A DNA stretch of 64,000 nucleotides from Parcubacteria group bacterium (GCA_041657845.1 JBBABD010000002.1:1-64000); one strand, 5' to 3'. Positions 50,598 through 58,950 are shown, counted from the first letter of the stretch. Notes: generated by a model from the sequence alone, not told the origin. Numbers and translations: made by a program.

Positions 50598-52358
50598 TTA
50601 AAGCTTGCGCTTCTTTTCTTCTTCCCGATAACAAATCAGATTGTCTCCCTCTTTTATTTTTACGCCTCCTTCAAAGGTAAGCCCGCATTCGTTTCCTTGA
50701 TTTACTTCCTGGGTATTTTGTTTGTTCTGTTGTAAATTGGCCATTTTTCCTTTTCCAATTATTTCTCCTTCTCTTTTTACTTCAATATTTTCTCCTTTAA
50801 TCATTTTCCCCTCGCTCACTCTTCCTCCTACAATCATATCTCTTTTTCCAGTTTTAAAAATTGCCAGCACCTTTAAGATTCCGAGGTCTGTTCTCTCAAT
50901 TTCTACCGGAAGCATATCTGAAAGCATTTTCTTCACTTCTTCCACTAATTCATAAATAATATTATAGACTTTCATTGAAACTCCCGCTCCTTCAGAAAGA
51001 CGCTTGGCTACCGGAGTAACAACCACATTGAAGCCAAAAATAATGGCTCCGGCGCTTTCTGCGATTTTTACATCCGATTCGGTAATATTTCCCACTCCGG
51101 TTCCAATATATTGGACGGCTACGTCTTCTGATTTAATAGTTGAAAGAATCTGCTCAATAGCCTCAAGTGATCCTTGAACATCGGTTTTTAAGATCACCTT
51201 CAACCTTTTTACGCCGCCTTCGAGAGAGCTTTGGTCAATCTTGGTTTTTAGCGCATTGCTTCCGCTAGCTTGCGATTTCATCTCAGAAAAAGATTTTTTA
51301 CTGACAATCTGCAAGATATCATTCGTTTTCGCCACACTTCCCAGCCCCATTATTGTAACTGGCATAGAAGGCTCAGCAACATTAACACTTCTTCCGGTAA
51401 AATCTTCCATTCTTCGAATTCTCCCTGTCACCACGCCAGCCACCACATCTTGTCCCACCTTCAAGGTTCCGGTTTTTACTAATGCCGTCGCTACCGGACC
51501 TTTCTTCGAGTCAAGATGTGCTTCCAAAATTATCGCCAGTCCATCTCTTTTAAAATCAGCTTTAAAATCCTCCACTTCTGTCACTAACAAAATATTCTCT
51601 AAAAGATTGTCTATCCCCAATCCTTGTTTAGCACTTACTTCAACCGCAATGACATCTCCGCCCCATTCCTCAATAACAATTCCATTATCAGCCAGCTCTT
51701 GCTTTACCTTTATTATGTTGGCCTCTGGCTTATCAACTTTATTAATCGCTACAATTACCGGCATTTTCTTTTCTTTAAGATAGGATATTACCTCCTTGGT
51801 CTGAGGACGCACTCCATCATCAGCCGCTACCACCAAAACAGCGACATCGGCGATGCTGACTCCTCGCTCGCGCATAGCCGAAAAAGCCTCATGCCCAGGA
51901 GTGTCAACAAAGGTAATCCATTCCCCTTTCTTTTTTACCTGATAGGCGCTAATATGCTGGGTTATTCCACCTGCTTCCTTGGCCGCCACGCTTGTTTTCC
52001 GAATCGTATCCAAAAGAGTGGTTTTTCCATGATCAACATGACCCAAAATAGTAACGATGGGCGAGCGCGATTCAAGGATTTTGTCTGATTCTTTCTCTTT
52101 TTTGATTATTTCGACTAATTTTTCCAGTGTTATTATTTCTTTTTCAGAACAAAGAGCGTCTTCTTTCGTGGAAAATCCTAGATCTTGAGCAATAATACTG
52201 GCGGTTTCGAAATCAATTTCTTCATTTATGGTCGCCAAAATATTGTTTCCCATCAGCTCGGTAATAATTTTTGAAATTGGCAAATTCAAAATCTCTGCTA
52301 GCCTTTTCACTGTAACAGAGGCTGGTATTCTGGCTAATTTTTGATTTTCGTTATCCAT
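50598..52358 (-). CDS. infB: Translation initiation factor IF-2 (short form)
   Basis: GTPase that places initiator tRNA on the ribosome. The 586 residues have a small N-terminal IF2-N module (about 10-60), then the G domain with [11 protein letters not shown] (G1), GGITQHI (G2), DTPGHEAF (G3) and NKVDKP (G4), followed by domains II-IV. The long N-terminal extension of E. coli IF-2 (890 residues) is missing, as is common in reduced genomes. It is followed by rbfA and preceded by the DUF4446 gene. Confidence 0.97.
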   Translation of the reverse strand: MDNENQKLARIPASVTVKRLAEILNLPISKIITELMGNNILATINEEIDFETASIIAQDLGFSTKEDALCSEKEIITLEKLVEIIKKEKESDKILESRSPIVTILGHVDHGKTTLLDTIRKTSVAAKEAGGITQHISAYQVKKKGEWITFVDTPGHEAFSAMRERGVSIADVAVLVVAADDGVRPQTKEVISYLKEKKMPVIVAINKVDKPEANIIKVKQELADNGIVIEEWGGDVIAVEVSAKQGLGIDNLLENILLVTEVEDFKADFKRDGLAIILEAHLDSKKGPVATALVKTGTLKVGQDVVAGVVTGRIRRMEDFTGRSVNVAEPSMPVTIMGLGSVAKTNDILQIVSKKSFSEMKSQASGSNALKTKIDQSSLEGGVKRLKVILKTDVQGSLEAIEQILSTIKSEDVAVQYIGTGVGNITESDVKIAESAGAIIFGFNVVVTPVAKRLSEGAGVSMKVYNIIYELVEEVKKMLSDMLPVEIERTDLGILKVLAIFKTGKRDMIVGGRVSEGKMIKGENIEVKREGEIIGKGKMANLQQNKQNTQEVNQGNECGLTFEGGVKIKEGDNLICYREEEKKRKL

Positions 52359-52367
52359 TTTTTTAAA

Positions 52368-52883
52368 CTAAACTTTGCTAGGTTTTTTCTGCATCGCGAT
52401 TTTAACCACCTTCTTCTCTTCTTCGGTTAAGGGATATTTTTCTTCTTCTCCCTTAGCAATCGGCTTTGAATAAACCCTGGTTCCTTCTTTGGTGTGAAGA
52501 GATGATATAACTACTCCTGTATTTTTTCCATCCAGAAGGGCTACTGAAAAACTTTGATCTCCTCCAATATCACCAAATGGATTAAATCTGATTATTCCCA
52601 CCTTGTGGATGCTGGAAAAGGAAAGCTGGTGTATTTTATTGGAAATATTATAAAGCTCTTGGATTTCAATATCCAAAGATTTTATATCGGTCGAGTTTTT
52701 TAGCATTAACTCTTCCAGACTTTTTCCATCCTTTCCTTCAAACAAAATCGCACTTTTTCTCTCTAGCCCTCTTGTTTTTGCTAAAACATAAAAAACAATC
52801 ACAATCAAAACTATCACAAAAACTGCTAAAAGGATAACCACCCAAGACAGGCTATTTTCGACTAATAAAAAAAATGTGTTCAT
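52368..52883 (-). CDS. DUF4446 family membrane protein
   Basis: The 171 residues have one N-terminal transmembrane helix (about 14-34) and the DUF4446 pattern (IHKVGIIRFNPFGDIGGDQSFSVALLDGKNTGVVISSL HTKEG split over about 90-135). The function of the family is not known. The ATG at 52883 is preferred over a TTG two codons upstream. It opens the infB operon and is divergent from dnaA. Confidence 0.85.
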   Translation of the reverse strand: MNTFFLLVENSLSWVVILLAVFVIVLIVIVFYVLAKTRGLERKSAILFEGKDGKSLEELMLKNSTDIKSLDIEIQELYNISNKIHQLSFSSIHKVGIIRFNPFGDIGGDQSFSVALLDGKNTGVVISSLHTKEGTRVYSKPIAKGEEEKYPLTEEEKKVVKIAMQKKPSKV

Positions 52884-53004
52884 AGACAAAACGAATTGCT
52901 ACTTTAAGTTAGCACTTATTCGTTGTTATGTAAAGAAAGAGGCTTTTTATCAAAAGAAAAATTAATGCGCACATCTTATAAACAGATTGTAAACCATTAT
53001 TCCT

Positions 53005-53033
53005 CTGACAAAAAGCGTTGCCTATGCTATAAT
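53005..53033 (+). promoter_or_regulatory. Promoter of dnaA
   Basis: CTGACA, 17-bp spacer, TATAAT; GGAGGT follows 13-15 bases before the ATG. Confidence 0.75.
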
Positions 53034-53083
53034 TTTCAACACACGACTAAGCTTCTTTTAACGGAGGTAATCTAAAAAACTAT

Positions 53084-54472
53084 ATGACAAATGAAGAGCT
53101 TTGGCAGGCAGCCCTGGGAGAAATAGAGTTATCTATTTCAAAGGCTAATTTTATCACCTGGTTTAAAAACACTTCTATCCTTTCGAGTGAGCGTGGAAAG
53201 ATAGTTATTGGTGTTCCGAATGGATTTTCCAAAGAATGGCTGGAAAATAAGTATAGGAGCTATATAATAAAAGCTCTTCAGAATTTTCACAAAGAAGTTT
53301 TTGAAATCAGTTGTTTGATTTATAGTCCTTCTAACATTAGCCAGGATAAGCCAAAAAATGTTGACGCTATTAAAAATCCTGAGCAATATCAAGTTTCCAG
53401 CGCTATTCCTAAAAATATTCAATTTAAGCCTTTTGGCGCCAAATCTTCCAACTTAAATTCACGTTATCTTTTTGAAAATTTCATCATAGGAGAAAATAAT
53501 GAACTAGCCAGAGCAGCCTGCTGGGCTGTCTCCCAAAATCTTGGAAAAGTCTATAATCCGCTTTTTATCTATGGAAATGTTGGGCTTGGCAAAACCCACC
53601 TCCTCCAATCAATTGGAAACGAGGTACTAAAAAATAACCCTCAAAAAAATGTAGTTTACATAACCCTAGAAAAGTTTGCTACTGACCTCATTGAATCCAT
53701 AAAAAATGGGAGAGTAAGCGAATTTAAGGCTACTTTTCAACAAGTTGATCTTTTAATCATTGACGATATTCAGTTTCTCTCCGGCAAAGAAAAAACTCAA
53801 AATGAGTTTTTTCACATATTCAACGCACTCTATCAACTCAACAAGCAGCTCGTCTTAAGTAGCGATCGGCCTCCTAAATCAATTGCTACTATTGAAGATC
53901 GACTTCGCTCTCGTTTTGAAGGAGGAATGATTGCTGACATTGGAAGGCCTGATCTAGAAACAAGAATGGCCATATTAAAAGAAAAATCAGCTGAAAAAGG
54001 GCTTCCCTTAACCGAAGAGGTCTCAAGATTTATCGCAGAGAACATAAAAAACAACATCCGAGAACTTGAAGGAGCTCTGAATAGAATTATTGCTTTATCT
54101 GAATTGGGCGGCAAAGAACCAACTTTAGATTTTGTCAAAAAAACACTCGAAACAACCATTTCTAGCGGAAAAAAACAAGGCATAAATCACCAAAACGTTA
54201 TTGATTTGGTTTCAGATTTTTACAATGTTTCACAGGAAGATCTTCTGAACAAAGGACGAAAACAAGAAGTGGCTCTGGCTAGACAGGTGGCTATGTACCT
54301 AATGAGAAGCGAATTAAATATTTCCTACCCTGGAATTGGTGAAAAATTTGGAGGCAGAGATCACACCACCGCATTGCATGCCTTCGAAAAAATCAACAGG
54401 GAGTTGGATGTTAATGAAAGAATAAAGGAGGCTGTGTTTACTCTTAAGGAGCGTCTATATCAACTAGATTAG
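53084..54472 (+). CDS. dnaA: Chromosomal replication initiator DnaA
   Basis: Binds DnaA boxes and opens the origin. The 462 residues show domain I (about 1-75, LWQAALGEIELSISKANFITWF), a short linker and the AAA+ domain III with Walker A GNVGLGKTHLLQS (about 165) and Walker B LLIIDDIQFLSGKEK (about 227). Domain IV carries the DnaA signature GGRDHTTALHAFEKI (about 425). Complete and of usual length. It is followed by oriC-like sequence and dnaN. Confidence 0.98.
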   Translation: MTNEELWQAALGEIELSISKANFITWFKNTSILSSERGKIVIGVPNGFSKEWLENKYRSYIIKALQNFHKEVFEISCLIYSPSNISQDKPKNVDAIKNPEQYQVSSAIPKNIQFKPFGAKSSNLNSRYLFENFIIGENNELARAACWAVSQNLGKVYNPLFIYGNVGLGKTHLLQSIGNEVLKNNPQKNVVYITLEKFATDLIESIKNGRVSEFKATFQQVDLLIIDDIQFLSGKEKTQNEFFHIFNALYQLNKQLVLSSDRPPKSIATIEDRLRSRFEGGMIADIGRPDLETRMAILKEKSAEKGLPLTEEVSRFIAENIKNNIRELEGALNRIIALSELGGKEPTLDFVKKTLETTISSGKKQGINHQNVIDLVSDFYNVSQEDLLNKGRKQEVALARQVAMYLMRSELNISYPGIGEKFGGRDHTTALHAFEKINRELDVNERIKEAVFTLKERLYQLD

Positions 54473-54474
54473 TG

Positions 54475-54738
54475 GACAGCCTGTTAATAACACTGCATCA
54501 TCCCTTGTATTACTCTAGTTATCCACAGATTAAGCCTGTTAATAACTCGTGCAAAAAATTAACAAAAACCTTAGACGATACTTATCAACAGCACACACCC
54601 AATCCAAACTACCAACATATCCACAATTAATTTACCTTAAATTATCCTAAAACAAAGCAAATATTTATTTATCCACAAGTTATATAATAATAGTAATAAA
54701 TATATAAATATATTACTAATTAATTTAAATATACTTAT
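54475..54738. other. Probable chromosomal origin (oriC)
   Basis: The dnaA-dnaN spacer contains DnaA boxes TTATCCACA at 54519 and 54669, TTATCAACA at 54582 and ATATCCACA at 54617. A strongly AT-rich unwinding-type tract with the palindrome tagtaata...tattacta (54680-54710) follows. Gene orientation changes around here: infB-side genes run left, dnaA-dnaN run right. Established knowledge places oriC at this position in many bacteria. Confidence 0.82.
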
Positions 54739-55893
54739 ATGAAAATCACTTGCACTCAGGAAAATTTTAAAAAGGCTATATATAACACAGAGAGGGTTAT
54801 TGGAAAACAATCTACTTTGCCCATTTTAGAAAATATCCTTTTGGAAACAGAAAAAGGAATGCTTAAGTTTTCTGCTACTAATTTGGAAATTGGAGTATTT
54901 TTGAAAGTAGGAGCAAAAATAGAAAAAGAAGGAAAAATAACCATCCCTGCCAAAATTATCAGTAATTTTGTAAACAATCTTCCTCAAGGAGAAAACATCA
55001 CCATTGAGACGGATGATCAGGTTTTGCGCATAAAAAGTGGCAATTCTAAAGCGAGCATAAAAGGACTTAGCGCCCAAGATTTTCCTATAATCCCCGAATT
55101 TAAAGGGAGTTTTCTTTTTTCTTTTTCTGGAAATGAATTAAAAGAAAACCTTCCTAAGATATTATCCTGTGTCTCTTTGGATGGGACGCGTCCGGAACTT
55201 AGTGGGGTTAATGTCATTTTGGGAGACAGGGAAGTTGCTTTGGCGGCCACAGACAGCTTTCGACTATTTGAAGTTAAGTGTGCCATCAAGGTGAAAAAAG
55301 AAGATGAATTTACCGCGTTTTTGTCAAAAACTAATTCCATAATCATTCCCAGTGGAACACTTCTTGAGGTTTTGCGGGTAATCAGCCAAGAGGATCAGGA
55401 GGTGGAGGTAGCAGTGGAAGAAAATCAGATATTTTTTCAGATCGACAATGTGCGGATAGTCTCCCGCCTGATAAACGGAAAATACCCGGAATATAAACAG
55501 ATCATCCCCAAGGAATTTTCCACCCAGGCGATCATAAGTAAAGAAGAGGCTCTTCGGGCGGTCAAGATTGGCAGTTTTTTTACCAATAGCAAGTCGGGAG
55601 AAGTTAGTTTTAAGTTGAACCAAAAAGAAGGGAAAATTTCTGTTTTGGCCCAGTCAGAAGAAAAGGGAGAAAATAAGACCGAAGTCAAAGCTAAAATCGA
55701 TGGATTGGACCAAGACATTGTTTTTAATCCCCGCTACATCCTGGATGGAATTAATGCCATTAACACCCCCCAGGTGGCATTTCTGGCCAACAGCGGCTCT
55801 TCACCGGTAGTTCTCCGGATGGCGAATGAAAAAGAAGGCAAGGTTGAAATTGACGAAAAATCTACATATGTCGTTATGCCGATAAAAAACTAG
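54739..55893 (+). CDS. dnaN: DNA polymerase III beta subunit (sliding clamp)
   Basis: Homodimeric ring clamp for the replicase. The 384 residues contain the three clamp domains (about 1-125, 130-255 and 260-384), with the N-terminal TERVIGKQSTLPILENILLE and C-terminal YVVMPIKN matching the clamp ends. Length is slightly above the usual 366-380. The DUF721 gene follows within 30 bp. Confidence 0.97.
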   Translation: MKITCTQENFKKAIYNTERVIGKQSTLPILENILLETEKGMLKFSATNLEIGVFLKVGAKIEKEGKITIPAKIISNFVNNLPQGENITIETDDQVLRIKSGNSKASIKGLSAQDFPIIPEFKGSFLFSFSGNELKENLPKILSCVSLDGTRPELSGVNVILGDREVALAATDSFRLFEVKCAIKVKKEDEFTAFLSKTNSIIIPSGTLLEVLRVISQEDQEVEVAVEENQIFFQIDNVRIVSRLINGKYPEYKQIIPKEFSTQAIISKEEALRAVKIGSFFTNSKSGEVSFKLNQKEGKISVLAQSEEKGENKTEVKAKIDGLDQDIVFNPRYILDGINAINTPQVAFLANSGSSPVVLRMANEKEGKVEIDEKSTYVVMPIKN

Positions 55894-55921
55894 CAGAAGC
55901 ATGAATTAAGAATTATGAATT

Positions 55922-56203
55922 ATGAAGAAGATAAGTTTTTTGATATCTCAAAAAGAAAAAAAACCTAGTTTAAAACTAGAAGACAAGGACATTTTTTATC
56001 TTTTTGAAAGAATCATCAAACAGGAATACGGAAACCAAGGCGCCAAAAATCTCAAAGCCGGTTATTATAAAAATGGAAAATTATATATAAAATCCGAAAG
56101 CTCAATTTTTAGTAACGAGCTTCTGCTTAATAAAAAAGAGATTGTCCGAAAATTAAATCAAGAAATTGGAAATGAAGAAATTGTGGACATTAAGGTTAAT
56201 TAA
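55922..56203 (+). CDS. DUF721/DciA-like protein
   Basis: The 93 residues have the short DUF721 pattern: a helix-turn region followed by KAGYYKNGKLYIKSESSIFSNELLLNKKEIVRKLNQ with the conserved strand and helix. DciA is the ancestral loader of the replicative helicase DnaB in bacteria without DnaC, and its gene commonly sits beside dnaA/dnaN/recF. This supports the call. It is shorter than most DciA proteins. It overlaps the convergent locus D regulator by 8 bp. Confidence 0.75.
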   Translation: MKKISFLISQKEKKPSLKLEDKDIFYLFERIIKQEYGNQGAKNLKAGYYKNGKLYIKSESSIFSNELLLNKKEIVRKLNQEIGNEEIVDIKVN

Positions 56204-56966
56204 GCTCGGAAAGGGTTTTGGAATTTTTCCAATTAAATTCAAAAAGAGATTTGTGCATTTGATAGATTTCCTTGTTTTTCACAATCACTCCGATTTTATT
56301 TTTTTCTTCCAGTGTCACATAGGAAACGGTATTGTCGTAAATTTCCATAAGAGGAGAAAAGGAAAATAATTTGTAATCAATAAAACGAACCTCGGTAACT
56401 TCATTGTAATAATTTTTCATATATTTTCTCGCAAAGTCATTATCCAGCATAATGACTTTTTTCTTTAGTCCCAGTTTTCCTCTTTTCTTCACATACTCCC
56501 TATTTATTTTATCAATGTATTTTACCACCACCTCCATGTCAGCATAGGTGCAGATCTCTGTTTTGGACTCCAGTGAGTCGTCGAGAACCTTTTTGATGCC
56601 ATCCAGTCCCTCGTAGAATAAAACCCCTGGACGGCCGGAAACGAGGTTGTAATCGGAAATGATGGAGGAGATCATTCCATCCAAAGCCAGTTTGGCATCT
56701 TTGGCTTTTTGTTCTCTTTTTTCAGCCAGGTTTCGAAGGGACAAAGGATGCTTGGCTTGAAAAATAGCGATTGAATGTTCTGGCTCGGTTTTCTCAATAA
56801 CTTCCAGTTTCAGGAGGTCATCCAGTGTTTTGTAGACCAAGCCCCTTTTGAAAGGGGTTTTTGTGACTATTTTTCTAGCCGAAAGAGACCCATTCTTGAT
56901 CAGGATTTCATAAACCAGCGATTGGGTGTAATTGAGGCCGATTTGGATCAAGGATTGTTCATACAT
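56196..56966 (-). CDS. TrmB-type transcriptional regulator, locus D
   Basis: The 256 residues carry the winged helix EILIKNGSLSARKIVTKTPFKRGLVYKTL and the effector domain start VLFYEGLDGIKKVLDDSL. It is more divergent than the A-C paralogues. The ATG follows TATAAT by eight bases, implying a leaderless mRNA. The TTGTCA-N8-TGACAA operator overlaps the -35. It is divergent from the locus D operon and adjacent to the replication genes. Confidence 0.85.
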   Translation of the reverse strand: MYEQSLIQIGLNYTQSLVYEILIKNGSLSARKIVTKTPFKRGLVYKTLDDLLKLEVIEKTEPEHSIAIFQAKHPLSLRNLAEKREQKAKDAKLALDGMISSIISDYNLVSGRPGVLFYEGLDGIKKVLDDSLESKTEICTYADMEVVVKYIDKINREYVKKRGKLGLKKKVIMLDNDFARKYMKNYYNEVTEVRFIDYKLFSFSPLMEIYDNTVSYVTLEEKNKIGVIVKNKEIYQMHKSLFEFNWKNSKTLSELN

Positions 56967-56974
56967 ATGTGGTT

Positions 56975-57016
56975 ATTATAGCGCGTATTTTGGTGTTTGT
57001 CAAATCATTGTGACAA
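56975..57016 (-). promoter_or_regulatory. Promoter and operator of the locus D regulator
   Basis: TTGACA (56998-57003 complement), 17-bp spacer, TATAAT (56975-56980 complement). The perfect palindrome TTGTCA-AATCATTG-TGACAA is at 56997-57016. Confidence 0.82.
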
Positions 57017-57096
57017 AGACAGGGCTTATTTACTGTGATTTGTGACAATAATAAAAGCATTTTATTAAAAATATGCCAATTTATGCTACTTTATTG

Positions 57097-57125
57097 TTGA
57101 CAGTTTATTGAAAAAGGTATATAAT
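57097..57125 (+). promoter_or_regulatory. Promoter of the locus D cassette operon
   Basis: TTGACA, 17-bp spacer, TATAAT, all consensus. The transcript would begin near 57132 with gttaagatgaaaattcaatg, as in locus C. Confidence 0.88.
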
Positions 57126-57136
57126 GGATTGTTAAG

Positions 57137-57420
57137 ATGAAAATTCAATGAATTGGACTCTTAGCCAACGAAGTACATTAAAAAGCTTGCATCTGGCCGA
57201 CTTAACTCATAGTAGGCTAAGGCGCGGGATCTAAACCAACCTGCGAGCGGGGCGAAATCAAGATTTGGTATGGAGCTGAAAATCCGCAAGGATTGAGGGA
57301 GACCATACTAAGTCGCGGTTCAATTATCCTCCCAAGCTTATAGTAATGAGTGAGGGTGGAGATTCATCAAAAAGATAGAGTCTCTACTTCATTCCTTATT
57401 AGAGAGAAATAAGGAAAGCA
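57137..57420 (+). ncRNA. Structured leader RNA of locus D
   Basis: About 290 nt without an ORF. Visible stems include CTTAGCC/GGCTAAG (about 57166/57213) and AAATC/GATTT. GTATGG...CCATAC encloses AATCC-GCAA-GGATT, a stem capped by a GNRA tetraloop. Purine-rich joints such as gagggaga lie between them. The order suggests a multibranched fold. No known riboswitch or ribozyme class is recognised. Confidence 0.4.
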
Positions 57421-57435
57421 TATTTGAAAACATAA

Positions 57436-57516
57436 AGAGGCGGAAGAGAAACAGATTGAGTTTTTGAGAGAGGCTTGATCAGAAGTCACAAAAATCTCTC
57501 TCCGCCTCTTTTTTTA
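57436..57516 (+). terminator. Terminator or attenuator in the locus D leader
   Basis: AGAGGCGGA (57436-57444) pairs with TCCGCCTCT (57501-57509) and eight T follow. It lies 240 bases before the first gene, so it either ends a separate leader RNA or attenuates the operon. Confidence 0.75.
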
Positions 57517-57520
57517 TTTC

Positions 57521-57620
57521 TCCGCAATTCTGTAAGTGATTTGCTGATATGCGAAAAACATTCGGATCAAAATCTCTCTCGATTCGGAATTTGCATATTA
57601 TTCACTTACAGTATTGCGGA
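57521..57620 (+). other. Long hairpin before gene D1
   Basis: Stacked stems TCCGCAAT/ATTGCGGA, CTGTAAGTG/CACTTACAG and ATATGC/GCATAT within 100 bases. It occupies the position of hairpin 2 in the other intercistronic pairs. Confidence 0.8.
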
Positions 57621-57759
57621 GGGATTAGGACTGTTATTTGAAAATTGAATAAAGAAAAAATTTTTCAATTCCGTTTTGATTTTTTGTTTGTAGAAGTTGA
57701 GGCGGAGTTGGGAAGTTAACAAATTATGGCCGTGCGGGCCTTAAGCGCAAGGAGAAACA

Positions 57760-58356
57760 ATGAAAGGATACAACGAAATTAGTAGGCGGCTGGAAAGTTT
57801 CAAGAGTTGGACGGATTTTACCGTCCGGATGGACGTTTGTGGATGGGAGATGCACGGGCTACGGAGCCCGTATGTTTCCCACCAGTCGGTAAGTTTGCTA
57901 TCAGGTCACCAGATAGCAAACTTAATCGTTCTGGGCGAAGAACCCAGGACGTTGTATCTTTCGCCTCGGTTGGTCGAGGCAGGTGACATGCTCATTGAGT
58001 CCGAAAGGACACAATGGGGACAGCAGTATGTCCTTTCGAACGGCTCTCGGGTTTCCTGGGACGCCGTGATCGCCCAGGGACCAATAGTGTCCCGGATTCT
58101 CCAGGCGGAGCACTTTCTTCCGCTTTGGGGATTTCCGCTTCTCGTGCCCCTGTGGGCGCGGGAGGGGTTACTGCATGTTTTTTATCCCGACCGCTTCAGC
58201 GGGTACGGAGAGGCTGGCAAGCCCCGGTTCGAGGCGGATATTTCCTTGACCCTCCTTGGGTCGGGTAATTTCCTTGACGCTATTCGTCGTCATAGCGAGG
58301 GGGAAAACATACCTCCTCCGTTCGTGGACGATAGCATTCTACAGTGTGAAGGGTAG
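57760..58356 (+). CDS. Orphan protein D1 with hairpin-dense coding sequence
   Basis: The 198 residues have no recognised motif or membrane helix and are richer in Gly, Arg, Pro and Trp than neighbours. The nucleotide sequence is much more GC-rich and is tiled by perfect inverted repeats, such as ACGGGCT/AGCCCGT at 57854 and AAGTTTGCTATC/GATAGCAAACTT at 57891. A GCGCAAGGAG ribosome-binding site and ggcc-gtgcg-ggcc hairpin precede the ATG. It could be a true protein gene under RNA-structure selection, or mainly a structural RNA with an incidental frame. Confidence 0.55.
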   Translation: MKGYNEISRRLESFKSWTDFTVRMDVCGWEMHGLRSPYVSHQSVSLLSGHQIANLIVLGEEPRTLYLSPRLVEAGDMLIESERTQWGQQYVLSNGSRVSWDAVIAQGPIVSRILQAEHFLPLWGFPLLVPLWAREGLLHVFYPDRFSGYGEAGKPRFEADISLTLLGSGNFLDAIRRHSEGENIPPPFVDDSILQCEG

Positions 58357-58362
58357 GTTTTT

Positions 58363-58436
58363 GGGACAGGTAGCTGTGGTGGCTATTTGTCCCTCTCAAT
58401 TAAACTTTCAAATTCGTTTTGAAGGTTTTGAGAGAG
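58363..58436 (+). other. Intercistronic hairpin pair D1/D2
   Basis: Hairpin 1 (58363-58393) is GGGACA..TAGC..GCTA..TGTCCC. Hairpin 2 (58394-58436) pairs CTCTCAATTAAACTTTCAAA with TTTTGAAGGTTTTGAGAG. The loop is not GAATCT in this locus. Confidence 0.8.
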
Positions 58437-58465
58437 GAAGTTATTTGAAAAATGAATATATACAA

Positions 58466-58564
58466 TGTCATCTTGAGCGAAGTGTCGCCTCGGCACGAAA
58501 TCGAAAGATCTAATTAAAATCAAAATTAGATTCCTCGACTCGCTATCGCTCACTCGGAATGACA
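58466..58564. repeat. MITE-like 99-bp inverted element in locus D
   Basis: Begins TGTCATCTTGAGCGAAG and ends CTCGGAATGACA, with AGATCTAATT/AATTAGATT in the centre. The ends are inverted copies of the TGTCATTCTGAG word. No ORF. Confidence 0.7.
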
Positions 58565-58572
58565 AAATATAA

Positions 58573-58623
58573 TTTGAACTGCTGAAAAAGTTTTTAAGAT
58601 GAAAATTTTTTTGGCAGTTCAAA
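58573..58623 (+). other. Leader hairpin before D2 (repeated before D3)
   Basis: TTTGAACTGC/GCAGTTCAAA, loop containing ttaagatgaaaattttttt. An almost identical copy is at 58900-58950. The word ttaagatgaaaatt also occurs at the operon's transcription start. Confidence 0.8.
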
Positions 58624-58685
58624 AAAATAAAATGCCCCTCCCGAGTTAATTCCATTCTCGAGGCAAAAGGGGCGAAGGAGGAAAA

Positions 58686-58805
58686 ATGGATAAAGAAAAA
58701 GTTTTAGAAAAACTCATTGCCATCATTTTAATGGCAATTGAGGAGGGTTTTGATCCGGATGAGTTGTGGGCCAAGGCCCATAAACTCATCCGAAATGAAA
58801 AATAG
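58686..58805 (+). CDS. 39-aa orphan protein D2
   Basis: An AAGGAGG site precedes an ATG opening 39 codons (MDKEKVLEKLIAIILMAIEE...). The predicted peptide is a hydrophobic helix and a charged tail. Much of the ORF is inverted repeat: TTGCCAT/ATGGCAA (58717-58737) and CGGATGAGTT..TGGGCC/GGCCCA..AACTCATCCG (58756-58792). No homologue is known to me. Confidence 0.55.
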   Translation: MDKEKVLEKLIAIILMAIEEGFDPDELWAKAHKLIRNEK

Positions 58806-58811
58806 GTTTTT

Positions 58812-58875
58812 GGGACAAGCGCGGTTTGCTTGTCCCGCTCAATTAAACCTTCAAATTTATTTGAAGGTTTTGAGA
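58812..58875 (+). other. Intercistronic hairpin pair D2/D3
   Basis: Hairpin 1 (58812-58836) is GGGACAAGC/GCTTGTCCC. Hairpin 2 (58838-58875) pairs CTCAATTAAACCTTCAAA with TTTGAAGGTTTTGAG almost perfectly. Confidence 0.85.
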
Positions 58876-58899
58876 GAGAAAATAGTTCTTTGAGAAAAA

Positions 58900-58950
58900 T
58901 TTGAACTGCTGAAAAAGGATTTAAGATGAAAATTTTTTTGGCAGTTCAAA
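58900..58950 (+). other. Leader hairpin before D3
   Basis: Second copy of TTTGAACTGC/GCAGTTCAAA with the loop ttaagatgaaaattttttt, 30 bases before the D3 ribosome-binding site. Confidence 0.8.
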
